A DNA stretch of 27,567 nucleotides from Spirochaetaceae bacterium (GCA_031272345.1 JAISTZ010000060.1:1-27567); one strand, 5' to 3'. Numbered from the stretch's first letter, positions 7,186 to 14,844 are shown. Translations and numbers: made by a program. The notes: generated from the letters alone by a model not told the origin.

Positions 7186-7278
7186 AAAAAACAAACATGC
7201 GGGGCGGCTCCGTATGGGGTCTGTACCGGCTCTAAAGCCCGTTTTTAGGGTCGGAAACCTGAAAAAAGGAGACTTTTT

Positions 7279-8589
7279 ATGAAAAACAGGAAATTTTGGG
7301 CGGCTGTTGCGCTCTTGGTAGCATCAGTAGTGCTTGCCGGATACAACAAGGACACCAGTTCTGGAGGACCTTCGGCGGCGTCCGCACAAACGGTGAAGGA
7401 ACCGCAAAAGAGCGGCAGTTCTGACGGGAAAGGAAACCCTTTTTTGGGTACATGGGTTTTGTTTGAACACGGTTTCCCCCATGAGGTTGTTGTTTTCGGT
7501 GCAGATACCGCTGTATGGGAATATAGCGATCCCACGGAACAACCAGTGACGTATAAAAACGGAAAAGCATATACTTTGTACCCCGGAGGTCCTGGGCTAA
7601 CATTCACTGTAAAAAATGCTGCTGAGTTAATCTGTATCGATGACTGGTCTACTTATCCTGATGAAGAGGTCTACACGCGAGGAACAAAGCAGAAACTTGT
7701 GCTTGAAGGTACGGCTCTTCGTTGTACAGCCTTCAGCCCTGACGGCAAACATATCGCGGCAACGTCTGGTGAGGGCATACATATCTGGAATGCAGACAAG
7801 GGGACGCTCATCAGGACGCTGGGTTATAAGACTGATTCTTCCATTGCCTTCAACCCTGATGGTAAGTGCATTGCGACAACTTTTGGTGAGGGTATACATA
7901 TCTGGGACGCAGACAGGGGAACGCTTATCAGGACACTGGCTGGTAAACATGTTTATTCCATAGCCTTCAGCCCTGACGGTAAGTGTATCGCGGCAACGTC
8001 TGAGGAGGGCGTACATATCTGGGACACAGACAAGGGGACGCTCATCAGGACGCTGGCTGAGTCTGAAAGCGGCAATTGTATAGCCTTCAGCCCTGACGGA
8101 AAGCGTATCGCTTATGACGCTTATGATGAACACCAGTTCCTGGTCCTCAGGGACGCTGACACGGGAGCGCTCTTATGGCGCAGAAACTTCTATGACCCGT
8201 TTAATTCCTTAGCCTTCAGCCCTGACGGTAAGCGTATCGGGATTGGTATGTCCTCACGGTATAGTTATAGTGGGCATGTAAGTGTCCTGGACGCAGGCAC
8301 GGGCGTGATCATCTCGACGCTGGAAGGATTTCTCTATGGTAGTGTTTATGTAGCCTTCAGCCCTGACGGCAAACGTATCGTGTGTGCAGATAAAATGTGT
8401 GTAAAGCTCCTGGATGCTGACACGGGAGTGCTCATCAAAATGCTGGTTTGGACAGGCTGGCAGGGTGATAGCGACCCTTACTTCAGCCCTTTCAAAAGCC
8501 TAGCTTTCAACCCTGACGGTAAACATATCATGTGCATGGGAAGTATGACAGACCGTGACGTAGTGCTCGTCTGGGATGTGGAGGAGTAA
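7279..8589 (+). CDS. Exported WD40-like seven-repeat propeller protein
   Basis: A 436-residue protein. Residues 1-20 form a signal sequence ending in VVLAGY: this looks like a lipobox in which the cysteine is replaced by tyrosine (codon TAC, one base from TGC). Residues about 53-130 hold a small domain beginning GNPFLGTW, similar in style to lipocalin-like domains. From about residue 150 there are seven units built on F(S/N)PDGK(x)I followed by a V/I-W/L-D-A-D-x-G strand, enough for one seven-bladed propeller. Repeats 1-3 are closest to each other. AAGGAG precedes the ATG by seven bases. The nuclease gene follows on the same strand. Binding partner unknown. Confidence 0.82.
   Translation: MKNRKFWAAVALLVASVVLAGYNKDTSSGGPSAASAQTVKEPQKSGSSDGKGNPFLGTWVLFEHGFPHEVVVFGADTAVWEYSDPTEQPVTYKNGKAYTLYPGGPGLTFTVKNAAELICIDDWSTYPDEEVYTRGTKQKLVLEGTALRCTAFSPDGKHIAATSGEGIHIWNADKGTLIRTLGYKTDSSIAFNPDGKCIATTFGEGIHIWDADRGTLIRTLAGKHVYSIAFSPDGKCIAATSEEGVHIWDTDKGTLIRTLAESESGNCIAFSPDGKRIAYDAYDEHQFLVLRDADTGALLWRRNFYDPFNSLAFSPDGKRIGIGMSSRYSYSGHVSVLDAGTGVIISTLEGFLYGSVYVAFSPDGKRIVCADKMCVKLLDADTGVLIKMLVWTGWQGDSDPYFSPFKSLAFNPDGKHIMCMGSMTDRDVVLVWDVEE
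7729..8540 (+). repeat. Seven tandem WD40-type coding repeats
   Basis: The DNA motif TTCAGCCCTGACGG or a close variant recurs seven times, near 7733, 7850, 7967, 8087, 8215, 8356 and 8505, with a spacing of about 117-150 bp. The first three units are close to each other at the DNA level, including the segment around CATACATATCTGG, which suggests recent internal duplication or gene conversion. Confidence 0.85.
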
Positions 8590-8682
8590 AAAGATTTTGC
8601 GGACGCCGTCGGTGGGCCGCTGGTCATAGAAAGCGCCTTACGCATGTGGGGCGGAAGAAACAAAAGCACGAGGAGAAATTCT

Positions 8683-9516
8683 ATGCGCTATTATTTTTTA
8701 ACCATCAAAGATGGTGAACGAAACGCGGATCATTGGATAAAGGAGCAAAAGTTCGCTCCGTTTTTTTACGGCATGGCAACGCTTGAGGCGCTCAGGGACG
8801 ACACGGCGCCAGAGGTGCCGACACGCTCCTGGGCGCTTGTACGGCGGTTCTTTAAAACTTTTGACAACCGCATCAACGAAGGCGCAGTCATCGTGTCTAT
8901 CGGTACAGAAAACGTCTACCTGTATAAACAAACATCTCCGCTGCGGCAACATGGTGTTGAGCGTGAAAAGCGATACAACGGGTTTGACGTGGAAATAATA
9001 AAGGCAATACCTAAAAAAGATTGCCCCTTCGTCCTCGTTTCAATACGATCAAATCAGCGTATCGGGAGGAAAACTTTTTCAGAAATCACTGAAGAAAAAC
9101 ACTTCGGAAATTGCAGAGCTATTGATTACGTCCTGTCCGGCAAGAAGCAGAGGGTTGACAATTTTCAGCAATATCTGCAATGCCTGTCGAGTGTGCAGTT
9201 CGAAACGCTCATCGCCAAAATGTTGGAGGAGCAGGGTTACTGGGTGTCCGCCTATACCGGCGGCACACTCCCGCGTTATGATTTTTTCTGTGAAAAGGGC
9301 AATAAAAAGATGGCGTTGCAGGTAAAAACCCATCTTTCAAAAGAAGTCTATGAACGCTATGAAAAAGAAAGCGGTATTGACTATTATTATTGCATAACCT
9401 CTGGCGTAACAACGAAAAAAATTAAGTCCAGCTCCGACATTGAAGGTGAGCTGACCGATTGCGGAAAAACAAAGGAATGGCTTGCCAAAACTTTATGGTG
9501 GGTCACCTATAAGTAG
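8683..9516 (+). CDS. Mrr-like restriction endonuclease with uncharacterised N-terminal domain
   Basis: A 277-residue protein. Residues about 165-250 look like an Mrr_cat / PD-(D/E)XK nuclease: SSVQFETLIAKMLEEQGYWV with E174, then YDFF with D200 and LQVK with Q213 and K215, the QxK variant common in Mrr enzymes. The N-terminal 150 residues are not recognised; the segment INEGAVIVSIGTENVYLYK resembles the strand pattern of PUA/EVE-like modified-base readers, which is a guess. Mrr-type proteins usually cut foreign or modified DNA. I chose 8683 because GAGGAG lies seven bases upstream; an ATG at 8644 lacks one. No methyltransferase is adjacent. The gene is AT-richer than its surroundings. Confidence 0.75.
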   Translation: MRYYFLTIKDGERNADHWIKEQKFAPFFYGMATLEALRDDTAPEVPTRSWALVRRFFKTFDNRINEGAVIVSIGTENVYLYKQTSPLRQHGVEREKRYNGFDVEIIKAIPKKDCPFVLVSIRSNQRIGRKTFSEITEEKHFGNCRAIDYVLSGKKQRVDNFQQYLQCLSSVQFETLIAKMLEEQGYWVSAYTGGTLPRYDFFCEKGNKKMALQVKTHLSKEVYERYEKESGIDYYYCITSGVTTKKIKSSSDIEGELTDCGKTKEWLAKTLWWVTYK

Positions 9517-9669
9517 CAAGATTCCGTGAAGTCTGACACGCTGACCGCTCCCGGGCGTATTGCCTGGGGGCGGGCCAGGGTTGAGATTCGGCGGAATCAT
9601 CTGCGCCATCCGGAAAAACCTACGGGAAAATCAAAGGCATGACCGCGAAGAAGAGACCGCTCTGGCATC
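9517..9669. other. Intergenic gap after the nuclease gene
   Basis: This gap separates the nuclease gene from the convergent outer-membrane protein gene. It contains a possible hairpin, CCCGGGC (9550-9556) with GCCTGGG (9562-9568), without a U tract. A 38-codon frame on the plus strand (GTG 9526 to TGA 9642) ends in the basic segment RRNHLRHPEKPTGKSKA. It has no ribosome binding site and may be a gene remnant. I see no convincing gene or terminator. Confidence 0.4.
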
Positions 9670-11490
9670 TTACGGTATAGTTATCTTTGCTCCCAGAGCG
9701 GCGGTCATATAAAAGGGGGCGGCGGCTTCGGGAATGGTAGTATAGGTTTCGCCGAGCCAGGTGTAGACACGTGGTTCGCCCCGGAGGATGAGGGTGATGG
9801 CGGAATTGATATTCCAACCGATCTCGGCGGCGGCGTAGATACCCTGGATTTGGTATCCCGTGTTGTTGTAGTCGGAAAATTTCCAGTGCATCTCCTCGTA
9901 TCCTGCTCCCAGCGCGAAGAACAGCGGGATTTTTTTCAAAGAAAACAAACATAAAAGGTACGCCCCGGTCTGACCGCTTACCGAGTCTGCGATGTCGGAA
10001 CTATGCTGTAGGGTGGATACCGAACCTCCCAGGGTGACAGCCATGAAGGGCAGACGGAGCCCCATCCGGGCGCCGATGAAGGTCCAGGAGTTGCCGTTCA
10101 CGAAATCCGATCCTCCCTCAGCCTCAAATCCGAGGAAAAACTTGCCCAAAATTTTCTCCAGGGACAGGTTGACACCCGGCACTATGCCTGACCATTCGGC
10201 ATCGCTGATAATGAACGAAGACCCCATACTGAGGTCGCCCAGTTCCATCACGAACCCTGTCCGTAACCAAAACGTTGCAGTCTGATAGATGAACGAAGCG
10301 TGTAAGCGGTTGAGGAGTACCGGTTCCTTGCCGAACCCGACTCCAACGCCGACAGCATTGTTGAAGTAGTGCTCCATGTTTATGCGGCCTATGGGCGTAT
10401 ACCTGTCCCCAACAGACTGTTTGTCGCTGAAGGCGATGACGGCCAGTTGGTCGTTGAAGGCGATGATGCCGCCTTCAAGCTCGACAATGGTCGCCCTGAA
10501 CGGCGCGGGCGCTTCGGCGGAGACCGGCTTCTCAGGCGCAGCCCCGGCAATCATCGGAGACTCGGCGGACGCTTCTTCCCCAACCTCGGCAGCCGCCGGT
10601 ATCTCTGTCGGCGGGGCCTCGGCCTGTGCGGCGGGCATAGCGGATGACAGAGCCCCGACGGGCTCGGCGGGGGTCGTCGTTTGTGCGGTGGGCTCGGCGG
10701 CGGGCGGAACCTCGGCCTGTGCGGCGTGCGCGGGCAGAGCCCTGACAGGCTCGGCGGGGGCCGGTGTTTGTGCGGCCGGCCGGGCGCTGACAGGCTCGGC
10801 GGTGGGCGGCGTTTGTGCGGCAGGAGCGTCGGCGGGCCGGGCCCTGAGGGACTCGGCGGGCGCCGGGATCTTGATCCTGATGGTGGAAGGAGTCTTGGTT
10901 GCGGCGGACGGCGGTGGAGTGTCCGGCCCGGAGGGAACCGGCGCCCCGGCTTGGATTGTCCGCAACTGGAAGGGGCTGTCGCTGAAGTCGCCCCGGTAAT
11001 CCCCGTAGGGCAGCGCAAACGCCCTGATGTTCAGAAAGGCGCCGTCAGCCGGCACGACTTCACCATGCCGGGCGCCCTCGTCATAGTACAGAATGTCCGG
11101 TATGAAGATATGAAACGCCTGCCCCAGGGGCGCATAGGCCTCGGTGGTGGAGTCGATGAGGGAGTAGGTATTGTCGGCGGCGCGCTTCCCGTCGATGATG
11201 CGGATTTCGTCGCCGTTCACCGGGTTCCAGTCGGCGGCCTGGTAGGCGTGGATGTCGGAACGCTTGGACGAGTCCTGGGGGACTTCGGTGATGAGGACAG
11301 ACGCAATGTCTGGTTTTTTCCTTATATATAAATGAAATCCGCCGGGACCGTATTCCAGCATGGTGTCACCGCTGCCGATGGAAAGGTCCTGGGCAGACAC
11401 CGCAACCGCCAGAAACACGAGCAGGGCCGAGAACAGATTTTTAGCTATCCAGGGCCTGTCCGAGGTCCCCGATAATGATACTGTCGTCAT
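9670..11490 (-). CDS. Putative outer-membrane beta-barrel protein with Pro/Ala-rich linker
   Basis: A 606-residue exported protein. A long N-region is followed by a hydrophobic core and a likely cleavage site VSAQD near residue 33. Residues to about 200 form an N-terminal domain with no name I can give. Then comes a low-complexity linker of about 120 residues rich in Pro, Ala and Glu, with repeats of the type AEPVxALPA and AQTPAPAEPV. The last 240 residues show alternating amphipathic strands with many aromatic residues and end in the strand AALGAKITIP, consistent with a treponemal outer-membrane barrel. The ATG at 11490 has AAGGAAG eight bases upstream, better than the GTG at 11499. It starts 56 bp after lepA on the same strand and may be read from it. 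Confidence 0.72.
   Translation of the reverse strand: MTTVSLSGTSDRPWIAKNLFSALLVFLAVAVSAQDLSIGSGDTMLEYGPGGFHLYIRKKPDIASVLITEVPQDSSKRSDIHAYQAADWNPVNGDEIRIIDGKRAADNTYSLIDSTTEAYAPLGQAFHIFIPDILYYDEGARHGEVVPADGAFLNIRAFALPYGDYRGDFSDSPFQLRTIQAGAPVPSGPDTPPPSAATKTPSTIRIKIPAPAESLRARPADAPAAQTPPTAEPVSARPAAQTPAPAEPVRALPAHAAQAEVPPAAEPTAQTTTPAEPVGALSSAMPAAQAEAPPTEIPAAAEVGEEASAESPMIAGAAPEKPVSAEAPAPFRATIVELEGGIIAFNDQLAVIAFSDKQSVGDRYTPIGRINMEHYFNNAVGVGVGFGKEPVLLNRLHASFIYQTATFWLRTGFVMELGDLSMGSSFIISDAEWSGIVPGVNLSLEKILGKFFLGFEAEGGSDFVNGNSWTFIGARMGLRLPFMAVTLGGSVSTLQHSSDIADSVSGQTGAYLLCLFSLKKIPLFFALGAGYEEMHWKFSDYNNTGYQIQGIYAAAEIGWNINSAITLILRGEPRVYTWLGETYTTIPEAAAPFYMTAALGAKITIP
10555..10870 (-). repeat. Degenerate Pro/Ala-coding repeats
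   Basis: The linker of the outer-membrane protein is encoded by irregular GC-rich repeats. On the plus strand words such as GGCTCGGCGG, CTCGGCCTGTGCGGC and TTTGTGCGG recur every 30-60 bp. The unit lengths vary, so this is a coding low-complexity tract and not a CRISPR array. Confidence 0.75.
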
Positions 11491-11546
11491 CGTCTCCACT
11501 TCCTTATCGACAAAAAAATGTCAATAAATGAGCGCGCAATATGGGT

Positions 11547-13349
11547 TTATTCCGAGGTCTTCAGCACCGCCAAAAAGGCCGACTGGGGCAGCTCCACGTT
11601 GCCCACGAGTTTCATGCGCTTCTTGCCTTCCTTTTGTTTTTCAAGGAGCTTCCGTTTCCGGGTGATGTCCCCGCCGTAGCACTTGGCGAGCACGTCCTTC
11701 CTTACCGGGTTGACCGTCTCCCTGGCGATGATTTGACTCCCGACGGCCCCCTGAATCGCCACCTTGAACTGCTGCCGGGAAATCTCGTCCCTGAGGCGCT
11801 CGCACACGTGCCGGGCCTTGTCGTAGGCCCCCCCCTTGTAGCAGAGCTGCGAGAGGGCGTCCACGGCCTTGCCGTTCAGGAGGATGTCGATTTTGACGAG
11901 CTCCGTGTCCCTGTACCCGACGACCTCGTAGTCGAAGGAGGCGTACCCCCGGCTGCAGCTCTTCAGGCGGTCGTAAAAGTCGAAGAGCACCTCCGCCAGG
12001 GGCATCTCGTAGACCAGCTCCACCCGCTTCTGGTCCAGGTATTGCAGGTTCGACTGGACCCCCCGCTTTTCCGTGCAGAGCGAAATCAGGGGCCCCAGGT
12101 ATTCCGCCGGCGTGATGATCGACCCCCGGATGTAGGGCTCCCGGGCCTCCCGTATCTTTGTCGTTTCCGGGTAGTCCGCGGGATTGTCGATATACAGGGT
12201 CTCCCCGGACGTGAGGAGGAGCTCGTACCGCACCGACGGGGCCGTAAAGATGACCGCCTGGCCGAAGTCCCGCTCGAGCCGCTCGTCCACCACCTCCAGG
12301 TGAAGGAGCCCCAGGAACCCGCACCGGAACCCATGGCCCAACGCCAGGGAGGAATCCTTCTCGTAGACCAGGCTGGCGTCGTTGAGTTTGAGTTTTTCCA
12401 TGCTGTCCCGGAGTTCCTCGTAGTCGTTGGAGTCCATGGGATAGATTGACGAAAAGACCACGGGTTTTACGTCCTTAAAGCCGGGGAGGGGCTCCGAAGC
12501 GGGATTCGATGCAAGAGTCACCGTGTCGCCCACCCGCACGTCGGACACGGTTTTGATGCCCGCGATCACGTAGCCCACGTCCCCTGCCTCAAGGCGGCCC
12601 GTGTCCTCCAGTTTGATCCGGAAGACCCCCGCGCTTTCTACCCGGTACTCGCCGCCGCCGCTCATCAACCGGATCGTGTCCCCGGTCTTGAGGGCCCCCT
12701 CGAAGAGCCGCAGGTGCACCACCACCCCCCGGTAGGCGTCGTAGTGGCAGTCGAAGATCAGGGCCCGGGTCTGGGTGGACCGGGGCGGGGGAGGGGGCGG
12801 GAACCGGGTGACAATCGCCTCCAGCAGGGCGTCCACCCCCTCGCCGGTTTTGGCGGACACCAGGCAGGCGGCCTCCCCGTCCAGGCCCAGGTCCTTTTCT
12901 ATCTGGGCCCTCACCGCCGGAACGTCCGCCTGGGGCATGTCTATCTTGTTGATCACCGGGAGGATCTCCAGGTTGTTCTCCAGGGCCAGGTACATGTTGG
13001 AAATCGTCTGGGACTCCACCCCCTGGGTAGCGTCAATCAAAAGCAGGGCCCCCTCGCAGGAGGCGATCGCCCTGGACACCTCGTAGGAAAAGTCAACGTG
13101 CCCGGGGGTGTCCACGAAGTTGAGCTCATAGGCCGTGCCGTCACAGGCGGTGTAGGGAATGGTGACCGCCTGGCTCTTTATGGTGATGCCCCGCTCCCGC
13201 TCGATCTCCATGGAATCGAGAATCTGGTTCTGGAAGTCCCGGCTGTCGATTATCTTGGCCTTTTCTATGAACCGGTCCGCCAGGGTTGATTTTCCGTGGT
13301 CGATGTGGGCGACGATGCAAAAATTGCGCTTACGGGAGAGCTCTGTCAT
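11547..13349 (-). CDS. lepA: Elongation factor 4 (back-translocase LepA)
   Basis: A 600-residue translational GTPase, the normal length for LepA. The G domain has AHIDHGKST (G1, residues 14-22), DTPGHVDF (G3) and NKIDMP (G4). The LepA-specific C-terminus CYGGDITRKRKLLEKQKEGKKRMK-type region is present near residue 560-585, matching the tRNA-contacting tail that distinguishes it from EF-G. It acts on stalled or mis-translocated ribosomes. No Shine-Dalgarno sequence precedes the ATG; the -10 box TACAAT ends 7 nt upstream. It is divergent from a TPR lipoprotein and followed by the outer-membrane protein gene. Confidence 0.97.
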   Translation of the reverse strand: MTELSRKRNFCIVAHIDHGKSTLADRFIEKAKIIDSRDFQNQILDSMEIERERGITIKSQAVTIPYTACDGTAYELNFVDTPGHVDFSYEVSRAIASCEGALLLIDATQGVESQTISNMYLALENNLEILPVINKIDMPQADVPAVRAQIEKDLGLDGEAACLVSAKTGEGVDALLEAIVTRFPPPPPPRSTQTRALIFDCHYDAYRGVVVHLRLFEGALKTGDTIRLMSGGGEYRVESAGVFRIKLEDTGRLEAGDVGYVIAGIKTVSDVRVGDTVTLASNPASEPLPGFKDVKPVVFSSIYPMDSNDYEELRDSMEKLKLNDASLVYEKDSSLALGHGFRCGFLGLLHLEVVDERLERDFGQAVIFTAPSVRYELLLTSGETLYIDNPADYPETTKIREAREPYIRGSIITPAEYLGPLISLCTEKRGVQSNLQYLDQKRVELVYEMPLAEVLFDFYDRLKSCSRGYASFDYEVVGYRDTELVKIDILLNGKAVDALSQLCYKGGAYDKARHVCERLRDEISRQQFKVAIQGAVGSQIIARETVNPVRKDVLAKCYGGDITRKRKLLEKQKEGKKRMKLVGNVELPQSAFLAVLKTSE

Positions 13350-13356
13350 CGGGACG

Positions 13357-13385
13357 ATTGTAACGGAAAAGGGTCCGGGCGTCTA
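13357..13385 (-). promoter_or_regulatory. Promoter of lepA, start codon close to +1
   Basis: On the minus strand TAGACG (13385-13380), a 17-bp spacer and TACAAT (13362-13357) precede lepA. Seven bases separate the -10 box from the ATG. The -35 box matches only 4 of 6 consensus bases. Confidence 0.52.
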
Positions 13386-13395
13386 TGGCATGGTG

Positions 13396-13424
13396 TTGAC
13401 GGTTTTTGCTGTTCCCGGTATGAT
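13396..13424 (+). promoter_or_regulatory. Promoter of the TPR lipoprotein gene
   Basis: TTGACG (13396-13401), a 17-bp spacer and TATGAT (13419-13424) are followed after seven bases by the ATG at 13432. The two divergent -35 boxes, this one and that of lepA, are only 10 bp apart. Confidence 0.72.
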
Positions 13425-13431
13425 TGTTCCC

Positions 13432-13857
13432 ATGAAAAAGGCCCATGTCAGAATAGTTTTGTGCGCCCAGACCCTCTGGGTTCTGGTTTTTGCCGCCTCC
13501 TGCGCGGGGGTTCCCCTGGAAAGTGAAATTCCTGACCTTTCCGTGTCGGCCCTGCTCCAGGAGGCCCAGAACAGCTACGACAAAAACAATGTCCCCGCCG
13601 CCCAGGTTTACTACCGGGCCATCCTGAACCGGTTCCCCGGCGATCCCCCCTCGGTGATTACGGCGGAATACGAGCTTGCCCACATCAAGGTCAAGCAAAA
13701 AAAATGGGCCGAGGCCCTCCCCATGATCGACGCGGCCCTGGCAAAGTTCGACTCCGATTCCGCCAATACGCTGCCCAGGGCGTATTACAAGCTGCTCCTG
13801 CTGGACAGGGAAAAAATTCCCGAACGGTTCCGGCAGGGGGAGGTTCAGGGCCCTTGA
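13432..13857 (+). CDS. TPR-containing lipoprotein
   Basis: A 141-residue protein with a basic N-terminus (MKKAHVR), a hydrophobic core and a lipobox FAASC with Cys at residue 24. The mature part has two to three TPR-like helix pairs: SALLQEAQNSYDKNNVPAAQ, VITAEYELAHIKVKQKKWAEA and PRAYYKLLLLDREK. It is probably membrane-anchored in the periplasm and scaffolds other proteins. The ATG at 13432 follows the -10 box after 7 nt and no Shine-Dalgarno sequence is seen; an ATG at 13420 overlaps the -10 box and is less likely. Its stop codon overlaps the -35 box of the next gene. No specific function is known to me. Confidence 0.78.
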   Translation: MKKAHVRIVLCAQTLWVLVFAASCAGVPLESEIPDLSVSALLQEAQNSYDKNNVPAAQVYYRAILNRFPGDPPSVITAEYELAHIKVKQKKWAEALPMIDAALAKFDSDSANTLPRAYYKLLLLDREKIPERFRQGEVQGP

Positions 13858-13882
13858 CAGGGAGCTTGCCGTTCACTATGAT
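13854..13882 (+). promoter_or_regulatory. Promoter of the 55-residue protein gene
   Basis: TTGACA (13854-13859), a 17-bp spacer and TATGAT (13877-13882) form a strong sigma70-type promoter. The -35 overlaps the TGA stop of the upstream lipoprotein gene. Confidence 0.78.
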
Positions 13883-13919
13883 GGCAGAATCAATCACGCT
13901 TATATGTTGGAGGTAAACA

Positions 13920-14087
13920 ATGGCCGTAAGCAAAAACGCGCGCACCACCGTGGCGACTCATAAATTTCTGTGTTCCTGCGGGGGCGAAATCGTCATGAAG
14001 AAAACCATGGAAAAAGGCAGGCTCAAGAACATCGCCGAGTGCAACAAGTGCAAACGCACCGAGCGCCGGCCCAGCGATTTCAAGTAG
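13920..14087 (+). CDS. Small zinc-ribbon-like protein
   Basis: A 55-residue basic protein with two cysteine pairs, CSC at residues 18-20 and CNKC at 41-44, spaced like a small zinc ribbon. It is rich in Lys and Arg, which suggests binding to RNA or the ribosome, but it does not match L31, L33 or L36 as I know them. The gene is well supported: a strong promoter, GGAGG at 13909-13913 six bases before the ATG, and a compact frame. It overlaps the 3' end of the convergent plsC gene by eight bases. The function is unknown. Confidence 0.8.
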   Translation: MAVSKNARTTVATHKFLCSCGGEIVMKKTMEKGRLKNIAECNKCKRTERRPSDFK

Positions 14088-14844
14088 GGGCTTCCCGCCC
14101 CGCAGGGGCCCTCCACTTTTTTAACTGGGCCTCAATGAGCTCCTTGCCTTCCTGCAAGAGGGCGATTTGCTCACGTTTGGAAAGGGGAGGGGGGAAAATT
14201 TTCAAAATTTTTAACCGGTAGACCCCCCCCGTGAGTTTCCGGATGATTCCGTCCAGGGTTGAAATCCTGTAGCCCCCGTCCAGGGCGCACACCACCACGG
14301 GCATGGGCCGCTTGTCAAGGAAGCGCCGGAATCCCGCCTGGTAGAAGGTGCCCAGGGTTCCGTCCTTGCTCCGTGTCCCCTCGGGAAAAATCACGGGAAT
14401 CAATTTTTCCTTCCAGACCCGCTGGGCGAAGGAGTCGATGGCCCGCATGGCCCTTGCCATGTTGCCGCTCCGGGGGAGGAAGCAGTGTTCCTGCGCCCGG
14501 AGTATCTCCGCCACAATGGGCACGTGCCGGGAGAGTTCCTCCTTTGCCACGAACCGGGCCCTGTCTTTGAGGAAGAGCATAAAAACCGGAATGTCCAAAA
14601 GGCTCTGGTGGTTCGAAATCACCAGGTATTGGGGGGGGAGTGATTTTTGCAGTTCCAGGGACAGGAGCACCCGGAAGTTCGCGTAGGCCCGGAGGATGGC
14701 GAAGATGATGCGGGGATACCGCCGGACCGCGAAATTCGCCAGGGCCGCGCACCACCGCTTGTTGAGGGGGTAGAGGATGACGAACCCGAGGGCCAGGTAG
14801 GAAATCGCAAAGACGGCGCACATGGTTGCAAGGACAGAAATCAT
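14080..14844 (-). CDS. plsC: 1-acyl-sn-glycerol-3-phosphate acyltransferase (PlsC-like)
   Basis: A 254-residue membrane-associated acyltransferase expected to make phosphatidic acid from lysophosphatidic acid. Motif I is NHQSLLD (N78, H79, D84) with the catalytic His-Asp pair, and motif III is FPEGTRS (153-159), which binds the phosphate of the acceptor. Residues 1-28 form one hydrophobic membrane segment. The length fits the family. The start has no clear Shine-Dalgarno sequence; the -10 box TATACT ends six bases before the ATG at 14844, although GGGGG lies between them. It sits downstream of the P83/100 gene with its own promoter. Acyl-chain and acceptor specificity cannot be told from the sequence. 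Confidence 0.9.
   Translation of the reverse strand: MISVLATMCAVFAISYLALGFVILYPLNKRWCAALANFAVRRYPRIIFAILRAYANFRVLLSLELQKSLPPQYLVISNHQSLLDIPVFMLFLKDRARFVAKEELSRHVPIVAEILRAQEHCFLPRSGNMARAMRAIDSFAQRVWKEKLIPVIFPEGTRSKDGTLGTFYQAGFRRFLDKRPMPVVVCALDGGYRISTLDGIIRKLTGGVYRLKILKIFPPPLSKREQIALLQEGKELIEAQLKKWRAPAGREAPT

Noticed and set aside
7088..7198. N-terminal extension of the XRE regulator to an ATG at 7198
   Set aside because: There is no ribosome binding site at 7198 and the extra residues do not resemble the family. It would also place coding sequence over the WD40 promoter.
8644..8682. Longer N-terminus of the nuclease from an ATG at 8644
   Set aside because: No ribosome binding site precedes it, whereas GAGGAG precedes the ATG at 8683 at ideal spacing.
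10555..10870. Repeated GC-rich words resembling a CRISPR array
   Set aside because: Unit and spacer lengths are irregular, the words are short, and the stretch is in frame as a Pro/Ala linker. No cas gene is nearby.
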